Origin: Bifidobacterium sp. ESL0763
GTDB lineage: Bacteria > Actinomycetota > Actinomycetes > Actinomycetales > Bifidobacteriaceae
DNA: 64,000 nt
Reading direction: 5' to 3'
NCBI RefSeq assembly: GCF_029433395.1
Contig: NZ_JAQTHW010000002.1
Span: forward strand, 682,001 to 746,000
Made by a program: the position numbers and the translations under genes. Shown here in pieces: positions 47,425 through 56,995 of this stretch; the stretch's first letter is position 1, and each line of letters starts with the position of its first letter. The notes below the pieces were generated by a model. That model saw only the letters and a list, made by a program, of their open reading frames with translations, made no database searches and was not told where the DNA came from.

Positions 47425-47853
47425 CTATCGGTTGGTCGCTCCCGCGATGATGGTGGCCTGGCCGCTTTGCGTCGGCTTGGCGGTTTCGGCGTCGCTGGCC
47501 TGATTGCCGGCGAACACCTCGTCGATATTGTCCGGAATGGGATTGTCGCGCCACCGCGCCCATTGGTGCCCGTGGCCGGCCCGCTTGCGCATGCCGCGAG
47601 CGACGACGCCCTCATGCGCCTCGCTGTAGCGGTGCGAGACGCGCTCCAACGGTTCGGTGAAGGAAGGGACCGAAGGCTCACGATCGGAGGCGTCGTTGCG
47701 ACGGCGCATGGCGTCGAGATAGTGGCTCAGGCCGCCCATGGTCGACGAGATGCCTTTCGCGGCGTGGTATGCGTGCACGCCGGCGTAGGCCACGCCGGCC
47801 GCCAGCACGGCGAGCATGAGCAGCACCAGTATGAGCCAATCCCACCAAGTCAT
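47425..47853 (-). CDS. Hypothetical single-pass membrane protein
   Basis: This protein of 142 residues has one membrane segment at the start (WLILVLLMLAVLAAGVAYAG) and a hydrophilic C-terminal part, rich in charged residues and with no recognised domain. It lies between the WYL regulator and the helicase, with 9-bp and 2-bp junctions, so all three are co-transcribed. Confidence 0.75.
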   Translation of the reverse strand: MTWWDWLILVLLMLAVLAAGVAYAGVHAYHAAKGISSTMGGLSHYLDAMRRRNDASDREPSVPSFTEPLERVSHRYSEAHEGVVARGMRKRAGHGHQWARWRDNPIPDNIDEVFAGNQASDAETAKPTQSGQATIIAGATNR

Positions 47854-47862
47854 GGCGAGTCC

Positions 47863-49773
47863 TTACTTCTGTTCGAGGCTGAGTTCGCGGTGGGCGCGCG
47901 CCACGATCATCAGGCGCAGCGTCTCGGGGGCCACCGCCACGATGTGGCGGGCGTGCGAGATGCAGAAGGCCACGAACCACGAGTCGGAGGAGACGGTGAC
48001 ATGCACCTTCTCGCCTTCGCCGCACGGTTCCACCGTGGCGCCGGGCAGGGTCTTGATGAAGGAGAGGCCGGTCTCGCCGGTGATGAACACCGCCGGGGTG
48101 CCGTTGTCGAAGCTCCACTTGCGCAGCTCGGCGACCGGGACGTTGGGGATGTCGATCTTGCAGGTGGGCTTGACCAGCGTGGCCTTCTCGATGCGCGAGA
48201 GGCGCAGCACCTGCCAGATGCGCGGAAGGCCGTTGGCCTTGTTGATCGTGGTGTCCTTGGCCACGAACTTCCTCACGTCCTTCGGCGCGGCCTTGGCCAC
48301 GTCGGTCCACAACGCCACGTAGTAGACGCCCTCGTCGACGAAGATCTTAGAGGGGGCCACCAGCTTGCGCCGCGTGCGGCCCGTGCCGTCGGTGTATTCC
48401 ATGTCGAGCAGGGAATCGGTGGAGATGGCGCGCTTGATGATGCCGAAGCTGCGCGGCTCCACCTCGTAGCCGGTCAGGCTCAGCCACGGGGTCTCCCCCG
48501 GCTTGACGTGCTGCTGCAGGCGCAGGTAGAGCTTCTCGGCCTGCTGGCGCTGCTGGTCGGGAAGCAGCGAGGAATGGGCCAGGTAGCTCACCGAGGCGGT
48601 CAGCATGCTCAGGTACTGCTGCGAGATGCCCGCCAGGCGCTCGAGGCCCAGCGAGTTGGTCGCCGAGACGATGCCCTCCTCGTCGAGCAGCGACCAGTCG
48701 ATGTCGAAGAACTGGCTGCCGGCCATCTCGCCGTCGTCGGAGACGGTGGTGAGCGTGTTGATGTCCTTGCGGATCACCGCGACCGACTTGCGCTTCTCGT
48801 CATCGTTGGCCGCATGGCCGATGAAGCGGTCGGCGAGCTCCTCGAGCGAATACTCCTCGCCCAGGTGCGCCGACAGGAAGAGCATGAGGCGCAGCCTGCG
48901 GTCCACCTCGCTGCCGGTCTGGAAGGAATTGCCGTGCTTCTGATGGCTTTTGGAACCCTCGATGTCGTGGTCGGCGCTGGCCTTGCTGATCGAGTTGGCG
49001 ACGATGGTCTCCTTGACCTCGTTCTCCGACTCGTCGGCCAGGGTCAGGTTGGTGGCCGCGGTGAGGCGGCGGTTGTAGGCATCGACGGCCTCCTGGGGCG
49101 ACAGGACACAGGCACCGGGATGCTCGAGCACGAACATCGCTAGGTCGTCGGAGTCGCTGTAGGCCACGTTCATCTGCTCGCCGTCGACGTCCACGGTGGC
49201 CGCGAACCGGCGGGAGTCGATGACCTTGACCAGCGAGTCCGGAATCGGCTGCGTGCCGAGGCCCGGCGCGATCGAGTCGAGGCCGAGGCCGGGCGTCGGG
49301 GTCTGCGGGACGCGGGGCGCGGTGCGGGAGGTGTGCTGTTGCTGCTCCTGCTCGTGTTTCGCCGAAAGCGATGAGATCGACATGGAGCGGGCGAGGTAGT
49401 TGGCCGCGGCCAGGACGGGCAGGTCCTCCTGGCGGAAGCGCAGGCGCACGCGGGGCTCGTCGCCCAGCTGCAGGCGGTACGAGGCGAAGTCCTGGCCTTC
49501 GGACTTGGAGGAGTATTCGGGCTGGCGCGATTCGATGGCGATGCCCATCGCGGCGAGCTTGGCGCGGTCACGCTGGAACTGCTTGGCGAACGCGGCCTTG
49601 GCGGCCTGGTCGGCCAGCTCCCCGTAGGAGTCCGCGTAGGCCTTGACGCGCTGCGCTATCTGGCGTGAGGTGAGCCATTGGGGAAAGGCGGATGACAATA
49701 CAGCCAACACGTCCAGCTCATGCTTGCCCCACTTGTCGGAAAAGCGCCGTCTCCCGTTGCTTCCTTCTGCCAT
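47863..49773 (-). CDS. PafB-PafC-type fused WYL transcription regulator
   Basis: This protein of 636 residues is made of two halves, each with a helix-turn-helix and a WYL-type region. The first starts WGKHELDVLAVLSSAFPQWL; the second starts near 320 with VDRRLRLMLFLSAHLGEEYS and has the WYL segment near GRTRRKLVAPSKIFVDEGVY. Between them is a low-complexity Gln/Pro stretch (about 145-175). In mycobacteria PafB and PafC form a heterodimer that controls a RecA-independent DNA damage response; a fused form would combine both. GAGGACT precedes the ATG. Confidence 0.82.
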   Translation of the reverse strand: MAEGSNGRRRFSDKWGKHELDVLAVLSSAFPQWLTSRQIAQRVKAYADSYGELADQAAKAAFAKQFQRDRAKLAAMGIAIESRQPEYSSKSEGQDFASYRLQLGDEPRVRLRFRQEDLPVLAAANYLARSMSISSLSAKHEQEQQQHTSRTAPRVPQTPTPGLGLDSIAPGLGTQPIPDSLVKVIDSRRFAATVDVDGEQMNVAYSDSDDLAMFVLEHPGACVLSPQEAVDAYNRRLTAATNLTLADESENEVKETIVANSISKASADHDIEGSKSHQKHGNSFQTGSEVDRRLRLMLFLSAHLGEEYSLEELADRFIGHAANDDEKRKSVAVIRKDINTLTTVSDDGEMAGSQFFDIDWSLLDEEGIVSATNSLGLERLAGISQQYLSMLTASVSYLAHSSLLPDQQRQQAEKLYLRLQQHVKPGETPWLSLTGYEVEPRSFGIIKRAISTDSLLDMEYTDGTGRTRRKLVAPSKIFVDEGVYYVALWTDVAKAAPKDVRKFVAKDTTINKANGLPRIWQVLRLSRIEKATLVKPTCKIDIPNVPVAELRKWSFDNGTPAVFITGETGLSFIKTLPGATVEPCGEGEKVHVTVSSDSWFVAFCISHARHIVAVAPETLRLMIVARAHRELSLEQK

Positions 49774-50004
49774 TAGTCCTCACGTATCGTTAGTGTTCGA
49801 GATATGTGTGCCGTTTGTGCGCACGGTACCATAATAGATGGTTTTTTCGGAGAATTGCGCGTTTTTTCAAATTTGACGTAAACTTCTCACTTTTTGCATT
49901 ATCTTAACGCGGTGATATAATGCCGCGCCTTTCATAGGCCGGGCGCACCGATGGTGCTGGTCCGTTCCAACCCTGCCAACGATGCGCTCCGACAACGGTC
50001 TCCC

Positions 50005-51432
50005 CTACCGCCACTCGTCCGGCTCGACGCCCTGCGGGCCGACGAACTCGCCGTTGGGCACATAGCTCGGCTTACCCTCGTCCTCCAGGTGCGCGTCGCC
50101 GTAGAAGGCCACGTTGCGCCCGAACGTCCAGTCGCCCTCGATGGTCACCGAGTTGGCGGCGGCCAGGGACGGCACCGAATACGGGAAGTGCTCGTTGAAG
50201 TCCTCGATGTTCTTGTAGTACTTCGGATTGAGCGTGACGTCGGGGAAGAGGTAGTTGCCGTCCTCCATCTCGTAGGAGTCGGTGAGGTGGAAGCGGTCCG
50301 AACGCATGATGAAGAGGTCCTCGGTGGTCTTCACCGGCAGGAAGCGCATGCGGTCCACCTGCACGCAAATCGCGCCCTCGAAGAGCTTCACCGCCGCGCC
50401 CATCGCCGTCTCCAGCTGCACGACCTTCGTGGTTGACGGGTCGGTGGGGTCGACCGTCTTGTAGTTGCGGATCACCGGCAGGGGCAGCACGCCGTCATAT
50501 TCGGCGAGCTTGTCGCGCAAAGCGTCGACGCGCACCCAGATGCTGTTGGTGTTGAAGTACGGGTGGCGCTTGATGTCCTGGGCCGCGCCCTTGTCGTCGG
50601 GATGCACCTGCGTCATCTCGCGCAGCATGAGCTGGCCGGTCTCGCGGTCGCGCACGAAATGGCCGCCTTTGCGGTCCGCGTAGGTGCGGAAGGCGACCTC
50701 CATCATGAAGGGCGCGCCGGTGTTCTCGAAATACTGCGCCAGCGTGCGCGAGGGACGGGCGCCGAGGTTGTCGGAGTTGGAGATGAACAGGTACTTGATG
50801 CCTTTCCTCTCCAGCGCGTCGAGCAGGCCGGACTCCCAGATCGTCGAGAACAGGTCGCCGTGGCCCGGCGGGCACCATTCCAGCGTCGGGTTCGCCGGGA
50901 AGCTCACGGGCTCGCCGGTCTCCAGGTCGATCTTGGGTTCCTGGTGCTGCACGATCTCCATGGGCACATCGTCCTGCTCGAAGCCCTTGCAGCGCGCCAG
51001 CACGCGCATGGTATCGGCCGAGGTGTGGAAGGAGTTCATCAGGGTCAGTGGCAGCGGGACGTTCAGGCGCTCGCGGGCGGTCAGGACCTGGCCGAGGATG
51101 ATGTCGATGAAGCGCATGCGGCGTGCCTTGTGGCGGCGCACCGGCAGCAGTGACTTCGCCTTGTCGAGGCCCATGGAGGTGCCCAGTCCGCCGTTGAGCT
51201 TCAGGAACGCGGTCTTGGCGAAGGCGTGGACTGCCTTGTCGTGGTCGATGGTCTCGTAGACGTCGTGGAAGCTTGGCACGTCGTGCACCGGCTCGATGTC
51301 GTCCTCGCGAATCCAGCCGGCAGCGTCGTTGCCGGCCCAGTCCTCGTAGAGCCGCCTGAACTGCGAGACCGCCATGTCGCTCATGCCGTTCTCCTGCATC
51401 TTCCGTCGCGAAGCCTCGAATGCGTCTTCCAC
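50005..51432 (-). CDS. ugpA: UTP-glucose-1-phosphate uridylyltransferase (eukaryotic type)
   Basis: It makes UDP-glucose from glucose 1-phosphate and UTP, needed in the bifidobacterial galactose (Leloir variant/GNB) route. The nucleotide-binding loop LNGGLGTSMGLDKAKSLLPV is diagnostic of the eukaryotic-type UGPase, as are EWCPPGHGDLF and FISNSDNLGA. The GTG at 51432 is preferred because AAAGGG lies 6 bp upstream (475 residues); TTG 51471 would add 13 residues. It is monocistronic. Confidence 0.92.
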   Translation of the reverse strand: MEDAFEASRRKMQENGMSDMAVSQFRRLYEDWAGNDAAGWIREDDIEPVHDVPSFHDVYETIDHDKAVHAFAKTAFLKLNGGLGTSMGLDKAKSLLPVRRHKARRMRFIDIILGQVLTARERLNVPLPLTLMNSFHTSADTMRVLARCKGFEQDDVPMEIVQHQEPKIDLETGEPVSFPANPTLEWCPPGHGDLFSTIWESGLLDALERKGIKYLFISNSDNLGARPSRTLAQYFENTGAPFMMEVAFRTYADRKGGHFVRDRETGQLMLREMTQVHPDDKGAAQDIKRHPYFNTNSIWVRVDALRDKLAEYDGVLPLPVIRNYKTVDPTDPSTTKVVQLETAMGAAVKLFEGAICVQVDRMRFLPVKTTEDLFIMRSDRFHLTDSYEMEDGNYLFPDVTLNPKYYKNIEDFNEHFPYSVPSLAAANSVTIEGDWTFGRNVAFYGDAHLEDEGKPSYVPNGEFVGPQGVEPDEWR

Positions 51433-51693
51433 GCCGCGCCCTTTCGTCGTTGTCTTTGCTCTGTCGGCCAAGTCGGTTCGCCGAGGCCGTTTGCCGTGTC
51501 CGTTCGCCTTGCATCGGCGAAAGCCCGTGACAATAGCCGCATACCAGTCTAACCCTTTATCTTGAAGCTTGCTGAACGTGGTGGTTTGGCTGGTGGATTG
51601 GCGTACATGAAAGTCGGAGACTGCTCTGGTTGTGATCTGAGTGCAATAGACGTATTGCGACCGATGATACCATACTCTTCAGGAAGGCATGAA

Positions 51694-52257
51694 ATGACCG
51701 CAGAGGCACGTGTTCGGCATCGAGCGATTATTTCCGTCGTTGCAGTCATCGTTATGACAGTGCTCATGTTGGCAGGGCTTGCTGTTTGGTGGCATATTGC
51801 GCCATTAACGATTAAACATCGTGCGGACGCCGGGATTGTCACTCAGATGCAAGCTCTTTATGACAGTGATCCCGATCATGTTCAGCAGGCCATCGAGCGC
51901 AGCGGCAAAACAAATATTGTAATTCGCGCATCCCATGATCCGGGAAACCATATTATTCAAGAAATTGACGTTGAGTATCAGGGTTTTCATTGTTTGCTCG
52001 ACCAATCTGCGGATTATGATAATCCACCACCTGACACACATGGGGAAACCATCATGGTGTGGATTGGTCGTAACCCATTAATCAATTCTTTTGACCCAGA
52101 TTCAGCGGTGATCATCAATAACGAAGGCAGCGCGGCTCTAGATACAGAGGAGTTTCCTGGTTCGGATAAAAAACTGCATATTACAAAACAGCAAATTCAG
52201 GCATTGGCCTTGCGCGCCACGTGGGAGGCTATTGACACGGTAGCGGACAATTGGTGA
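51694..52257 (+). CDS. Hypothetical single-pass membrane protein
   Basis: This protein of 187 residues is of unknown role. A membrane segment lies near residues 13-36 (VVAVIVMTVLMLAGLAVWW), followed by an extracytoplasmic part with many Asp and His and no recognised motif. The ATG follows AGGAAGGCATGAA; upstream ATGs at 51562 and 51607 are less supported. Codon use is visibly more AT-rich than in the flanking genes, as is the DNA up to about 52900, which suggests acquisition by transfer. Confidence 0.65.
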   Translation: MTAEARVRHRAIISVVAVIVMTVLMLAGLAVWWHIAPLTIKHRADAGIVTQMQALYDSDPDHVQQAIERSGKTNIVIRASHDPGNHIIQEIDVEYQGFHCLLDQSADYDNPPPDTHGETIMVWIGRNPLINSFDPDSAVIINNEGSAALDTEEFPGSDKKLHITKQQIQALALRATWEAIDTVADNW

Positions 52258-52913
52258 CCTGTTGTGATTCACCCATCTAGTTGGGCTAGAGACACATTTT
52301 CTAGGCTATAGCTTTCATAAACCGTCTTATTGCAGGAAAGTGAGTGAAGCCGACGGTTTCCGGACCATCGACCTCACGTCGTTCATAAAAGGACGCTAGA
52401 AACGCCCCGTCGGATCAGCGTCGTCAGGAGTGCTGGAGCGCATCTTGCAATCTCCTATCGCCAGCGGGTAATGCTGCCTTCCCGATATCACTAGTGCAAT
52501 TCCAGATAGGGGTATGCGCTAATAAGAAGCATGGTGTTGTCGGACTTCTCAGTGATGCGGGAACGAAGACCGCCCGCTCATCCGGGCGGGTGACGTTCAC
52601 AAGAATCGATGCCAAGATGAGGAATGACAATGATTCAGAATGTCGCGTAAGTAAGGTTTCCACGTGTCTCGGTGAGCAATCACTGGGACGCAATTCCTCT
52701 CTGCATTTGTTGTTCTGATTGCTTGCGTTTTCGAATTTCCTGGAAATGGTATCAAGTCATGCCGGTGTCTGATGGACAGCGCGTCGAGAAAGTTCAGCGC
52801 TTCGCACGTGCCACCATCGCTGATGGGAACTGGGATATTCGCCGAGGCGACAACATTCTATGCTGATACCATTTCCTTATATCAGATAAGAGTTCGAAGG
52901 AGAGACGCAAGCC
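52258..52913. other. Gene-poor AT-richer stretch before the methyltransferase
   Basis: No convincing gene is seen in these 650 bp. A GC-rich hairpin (CCGCCCG/CGGGCGG, 52570-52589) is the clearest structure. GAAGGAGAG at the right end is the ribosome binding site of the next gene. Confidence 0.45.
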
Positions 52914-53858
52914 ATGAACGACGACAACTACGTTGCGCGAGAGGCGGCGGCACGCGCTTCGCGTCAGATCGAGGAGAACCGTGAGAACTGGGACGACCGG
53001 GCGGAGGTCCATTTCAATGGCGGCTACGGTGACCTCGGCGCTCTGATCGACGGTTCGCCGCTCGCGAATCCGATCGTCAGGCGCGACTACGAAGTGCTGA
53101 AACCGTATCTGCCAAACCATTCGGTACGCGGCCAGCGGCTGCTGCACCTGCAATGCCATATCGGCACCGATACCGTCTGTTGGGCCAGGCTCGGCGCCAG
53201 GGACGTCTGCGGACTGGACTTCTCCCCCGCCTCGCTGCGCCACGCCCGGCAGATAGCGCAACGGGCCGGAGAGAGCATCGCCTATGTCGAGGCCGACGCG
53301 CGCAAGGCGGCCGAAGCGCTTCCCGGCAGGCAATATGACGTCATCGTCACCAGCGTCGGAACGGTGACCTGGCTACCGTCGCTGGAGGGATGGGCGCGAT
53401 CCATCGCCGAACTCCTGGCTCCGGACGGCGTCTTCATGATCCGCGACAACCATCCGCTGCTGTTCGTGCTCGCCGATGACGGCCTGGGCATCGGCAACGG
53501 CTACTTCCCCGGAACGGAGGATTCCTACGATACCGGGAGCACCTACACCATGGCGCCGCAGATGGGAAGTGCCGATAGCACGGATATCGAAACCGACAGC
53601 ATCCGAGACGAAAGCGTCGCTTCGCGACAGCCGAAGATTACGCACGTCCACAACCACAACTGGGCCCATGATTTCGACGAGATGACGCGGGTGCTGATCG
53701 ATGCGGGCCTGCGTATCGAGCGCATCGGCGAATACGACGTCGCTGACTGGCAGGCGCTGCCCATGCTCGAATACGACGAGCGGGACGAATGCTGGCGCAT
53801 GCCCGAAGGTTATCCGCGCATTCCGCTTACCTTCTCTATCGTGGCAAGAAAAGCCTGA
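52914..53858 (+). CDS. SAM-dependent methyltransferase, class I
   Basis: This Rossmann-fold methyltransferase has 314 residues. The SAM-binding motif I reads LLHLQCHIGTDTVCWARLGA (usual DLGCGxG replaced by LQCHIG), followed by VCGLDFSPASLRHAR (motif post I). The substrate is unknown. An acidic insertion with many Asp and Ser is seen near residues 200-240. It lies alone, convergent with the next gene. Confidence 0.85.
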   Translation: MNDDNYVAREAAARASRQIEENRENWDDRAEVHFNGGYGDLGALIDGSPLANPIVRRDYEVLKPYLPNHSVRGQRLLHLQCHIGTDTVCWARLGARDVCGLDFSPASLRHARQIAQRAGESIAYVEADARKAAEALPGRQYDVIVTSVGTVTWLPSLEGWARSIAELLAPDGVFMIRDNHPLLFVLADDGLGIGNGYFPGTEDSYDTGSTYTMAPQMGSADSTDIETDSIRDESVASRQPKITHVHNHNWAHDFDEMTRVLIDAGLRIERIGEYDVADWQALPMLEYDERDECWRMPEGYPRIPLTFSIVARKA

Positions 53859-53992
53859 GGCATGCGAAGAGAATATCTCGGCTAATCCTCCTGCATGCCA
53901 GTGGACGGTATGCACGTCATATGTCGAGCTGGCTCTGGTCGTCTGCCATATCTCACGAGCCGTAGGAATCCGGATGTGGCGACGCGAGGCGG

Positions 53993-55576
53993 CTACGGAA
54001 GATAGTGGTGCAGCTTTTGACGCACGTGGTCGGTCACGAGCGCTCGCGTCTCGTCGTTCATCTCGACGCCCAGGTCATCGACGATCGACCATACCCGTTG
54101 CAGGTCAAACGCGAAATTGAACATCGCGCGCACGCCATCGAGGTAGGTGAAGCACCGGCACTCGTCGTCCTCGCGGAACCCGCCGGCCAGGAATCGGTCC
54201 CTTGTCGCGTCGTCGGGCACGTAACTCAGACGGTAGAGCCGGAAGCCATCCGACGACCTCTGCTCGGTCTCCACCAGGCACATCGCGCCCGTCACCCACT
54301 CGCCCGTCGAAAACCAGCGGGGATCGACCAGACCATAGGTGTCCGGTATGCTCCACGGCCGGCCCGCCCAGTCATAGATCAGCTCGCGCAGCCAGCGTTG
54401 CGTCACATGCAGCTTCCTGCGTTGCTCGCGAATGGCATCGGACACATCCCGGCCCGTGCCCTCCTCGTCGTAGGACATCAGCAGCTCGATTTCCAGCCGC
54501 AGGGCAGGCAGGGAACGAACCACGGCGAGCAGCCTGCGATTATGTCCATGGTCCTCGTAGTCGCTGTGGATCTCGAACGATCCGTCCTCCCGCAGCCGCA
54601 CCTGCATCTCGTAGCCGAGATAGGACCGTGGCATCAGGTCCACGCCATGGACGCCGCGGGCTCCCTCCGCGCGCCACCGATACCGGCGCATTTGGGGATT
54701 CAGGATCCTTACGATATCCTGCACGTCCTTCGGGTCGTCCATCACCGCTTTCGCCCGGAGAGGCGGGGTCACGGGCCTATAGGTCTTCTTGAAAGCGGCC
54801 TTTGGCGTCCGGTCTTTTTGGGCGAAGGGACGGGCGGTCACCTCGTCCACCTGCGACCACCATGTCACCATCTCGCGCACCGTGTCGTCGATAGCCACAT
54901 CGAGGCCGCGCACGACGGACCACACCCATTGCAGGTTCCGCGCGGCCTCGAACATCCTGCGCACGCCCTCGGCATAGGGCAGGCACAGGCAGAGATCCTC
55001 ATCCCGGAACTCGCCTTGCGAGAACCGTCGCCTCATCCCCTCGTCGGCGACATAGGCGAGCCGATAGAGTTCGTCGCTGCCGGAGTCGACCAGGCATATC
55101 CTGCCCGTCTCCCAGCGGTCGACCGAAAACCAGCGGGGGTCGACCATCTCCCCCACGTCCGGCAGCTGACCGGGTCTGCCATCCCAATAGTCCAAAAGCC
55201 CCCGCAAGTCGGATTCAAGGTATAGGTCCTTCCAATGCCTGTCGAGGGTGCGGTCGTAGGCGCCCACCTCCGAGCCGAAAAAGGTCGCCATGCGTAGCGC
55301 CAGGTCGGTTTGCAGGGCCGGCAGGGAATGCACCACGGAGGTCATTCTCCTGCCGTAGACGGAACGATATCCCTCGATGAGTATCTCAACCTTGAACGCG
55401 CCGTCGCCCAGTATGGTCACCGTGCAGATCGTTTTCTTGAGGCCGGCGGGCACCGACGCGTCGCGCCATGTCTCCAGAACCATCAGGTCGTCCCGGGAAA
55501 ACGAGGCATGCCAGCCGTATTCGCGCAGCAACGGCTCGATCGCCTCAGCGTCGCGCCAGTGTTTGTAGTACTTCAT
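53993..55576 (-). CDS. Uncharacterised protein with two internal repeats
   Basis: This protein of 527 residues is not recognised as any family. It consists of two homologous halves. VDPRWFSVDRWETGRICLV in the first half matches VDPRWFSTGEWVTGAMCLV in the second; LYRLAYVADEGMRRRF matches LYRLSYVPDDATRDRF; and a common end (VWSVVRGLDVAIDDTVREMV / VWSIVDDLGVEMNDETRALV) is seen. Each half starts with a region of strands (ICTVTILGDGAFKVEI; YEMQVRLREDGSFEIH). No signal peptide or membrane segment is seen, so it is probably cytoplasmic. The ATG at 55576 has AGGTGA upstream; GTG 55585 is an alternative. Confidence 0.75.
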   Translation of the reverse strand: MKYYKHWRDAEAIEPLLREYGWHASFSRDDLMVLETWRDASVPAGLKKTICTVTILGDGAFKVEILIEGYRSVYGRRMTSVVHSLPALQTDLALRMATFFGSEVGAYDRTLDRHWKDLYLESDLRGLLDYWDGRPGQLPDVGEMVDPRWFSVDRWETGRICLVDSGSDELYRLAYVADEGMRRRFSQGEFRDEDLCLCLPYAEGVRRMFEAARNLQWVWSVVRGLDVAIDDTVREMVTWWSQVDEVTARPFAQKDRTPKAAFKKTYRPVTPPLRAKAVMDDPKDVQDIVRILNPQMRRYRWRAEGARGVHGVDLMPRSYLGYEMQVRLREDGSFEIHSDYEDHGHNRRLLAVVRSLPALRLEIELLMSYDEEGTGRDVSDAIREQRRKLHVTQRWLRELIYDWAGRPWSIPDTYGLVDPRWFSTGEWVTGAMCLVETEQRSSDGFRLYRLSYVPDDATRDRFLAGGFREDDECRCFTYLDGVRAMFNFAFDLQRVWSIVDDLGVEMNDETRALVTDHVRQKLHHYLP

Positions 55577-55637
55577 CGTGGTCACCTGCCGTACGTCCGT
55601 TCCGCGGCTTCGCGGGTTTCCTCATGCGGATTCGGCA

Positions 55638-55735
55638 AAGCCTGGAATTCCCACGTTATCAAAAACTTAGGAATTCCAGGCTTGTCTCGTCGGGTTGGCG
55701 GGATATGAATGTGCGGGCACTTACTGGATTGATGG
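55638..55735. repeat. att-like repeat, left copy (terminator plus degenerate tRNA 3' half)
   Basis: AAGCCTGGAATTCC (55638-55651) pairs perfectly with GGAATTCCAGGCTT (55670-55683). Then follow TCTCGTCGGGTTGGCGGGAT and a run resembling a tRNA T-arm and acceptor on the minus strand. The same order occurs at 58877-58972. The T-arm here is degenerate, so this copy is a relic. Confidence 0.75.
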
Positions 55736-55756
55736 TTGGTGCAGCTGGTGGCGGCT

Positions 55757-55845
55757 AGCGCTGGACGGCCTTCGCGGCCAGGCCGAGGACATGGGCCTCT
55801 ACGACATACCCGACACCGATCAGAAGGGCTGAGGCAGTGGGACCG
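55757..55845 (+). pseudogene. Relic of antitoxin gene 3' end and toxin start
   Basis: The frame reads ALDGLRGQAEDMGLYDIPD followed by TDQKG and a stop. This matches the end of the antitoxin at 62860-62935 (LDDLRDQAEDMGLYDMPDAG). The next bases, including the GTGGGACC start of the PIN gene, also match before diverging. It is a fragment of a second copy of that module, lying beside the left att-like repeat. Confidence 0.8.
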
Positions 55846-56527
55846 ATTCCCAAGACTGTCTGACGCTGTCACGCAACAAAGCTGTCTCGCTCCGGAGCTC
55901 AGCATTGTGGTCACGCTATGGGATGAGATGCGCGAGCTCAACCAGTTGAAGACGTACACAACCGAATTCGCCGAACCATATTGGCAATAAACAAGGCAGA
56001 CCGGCCCGCCCAATGGAGAAAACGCGCAGGAACCACGGTAATCCTTCGGTTGAGCGTCACGGTATATGACAGCTTCTTTGGACAGAGCATAGCCGATGGA
56101 CGACTGAAGAGCATTGGTGACGATTTGCTGGCCATTGTCGTAATAGATCTTGATCGTCTCATACGATTGGAACTCATCAAGATGAGAGAGAAAGAAATTC
56201 GCCAAATCACGTTTTAGCTGCGCCTCAAACCGAGTTTTGTTATCACCGAACATGCTCTTCCGGTGAGCGAATGTCACATACCTGAACGGGAGATAACGAG
56301 TCAACGTGAAGAACGCGGAAAACAGCCGCTTGCGATCCGCCAAATGCATATTCCCGTAATCGTCGTGGCCGTTGAACAACGGACCGGCATGAAACGGGAT
56401 ATCAGGCAGTCCAGAATCCCGTAAACGACGCTCATGTCGTTCGATGGGCTCAGCAATGGGTGAAGATTGGACGTGCAGAACAAGCGTGATGAGATAGTAT
56501 TCGGATAATTTGCTCCACTCGCCGGAT

Positions 56528-56752
56528 TCATCCACGAAGATACTCAGCTCGCTCAACGGAGTCCCCTGACGATACGGCGTATAAAGTAATGCCGGGGGAA
56601 TACCCCCGGCGACTTGGAGCCTTACCCTTTCGGGACAAAGCACTATTCATTTTGCCAGAGAACATCTCAATATGCAAGTTTGTTTCAGCGGAAGCATCAG
56701 GAGATACCGGCCAGAATTTGTGTCCAAAATAGGCGTCGAAGTGTTCTGCCAT
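56528..56752 (-). pseudogene. Possible gene fragment upstream of the DUF3800 gene
   Basis: An open frame of 74 codons starts MAEHFDAYFGHKFWPVSPD. The protein-like text extends upstream in the same frame (SPHSDLKQLLSY) to a stop near 56795 but has no start codon there. No family is recognised. It may be the remains of a gene cut by rearrangement. Confidence 0.35.
56591..56610. promoter_or_regulatory. Perfect GC hairpin
   Basis: GCCGGGGG and CCCCCGGC form a perfect 8-bp stem with a loop of 4, located 35 bp before the DUF3800 start. It has no T-run in either direction. It could attenuate or insulate. Confidence 0.55.
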
Positions 56753-56884
56753 ATAGCTTAGAAGCTGTTTGAGATCGGAATGTGGAGACTTGAACCTTCT
56801 CTTTGCCTACCCCCTCAATGGCTCAGAGCTGATTCTGGACTTACATTCTGGCCTATACCCCTGGCGAAAACAACGGAGGTCTAC

Positions 56885-56982
56885 GGCCATCGTGTCAAAT
56901 CGTGTCTAATCGTGTCTGAAATCGAAAAAGCCGGGTTATGGGCCAAAAGTGTTGTTTATAACCGGGGTTTGGCCTATAACCC
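56885..56982. repeat. CGTGTC iterons and arsR terminator
   Basis: Three CGTGTC units spaced exactly 10 bp lie at 56891-56920. Next, GGGTTATGGGCCAAA (56933-56947) pairs with TTTGGCCTATAACCC (56968-56982) with one mismatch. On the minus strand this is followed by GGCTTTTTCG, so it would terminate arsR. The iterons recur at 58849-58870 and 59094-59115. Confidence 0.7.
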
Positions 56983-56995
56983 CTCAATGACTGCT

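Larger units (their letters stand above)
55582..56556 (-). pseudogene. DUF3800 protein, C-terminus disrupted
   Basis: The first 180 residues are a good DUF3800 domain: SELSIFVDESGEWSKLSEYY at the start with the conserved Asp-Glu-Ser, and EAVIYRDAQPKDYR before the break. After about 56020 the frame no longer matches the expected C-terminal part. It runs on through the antitoxin relic and the att-like repeat to a chance stop at 55582. A frameshift or insertion has probably removed the true end. The start is TTG 56556 with AGGGGA upstream. DUF3800 proteins are common in mobile and defence-associated regions; their function is unclear. Confidence 0.7.

Noticed and set aside
55736..55990. Open frame of 84 codons on the plus strand
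   Set aside because: It reads the antitoxin relic in the wrong frame; only the relic frame matches a known protein.
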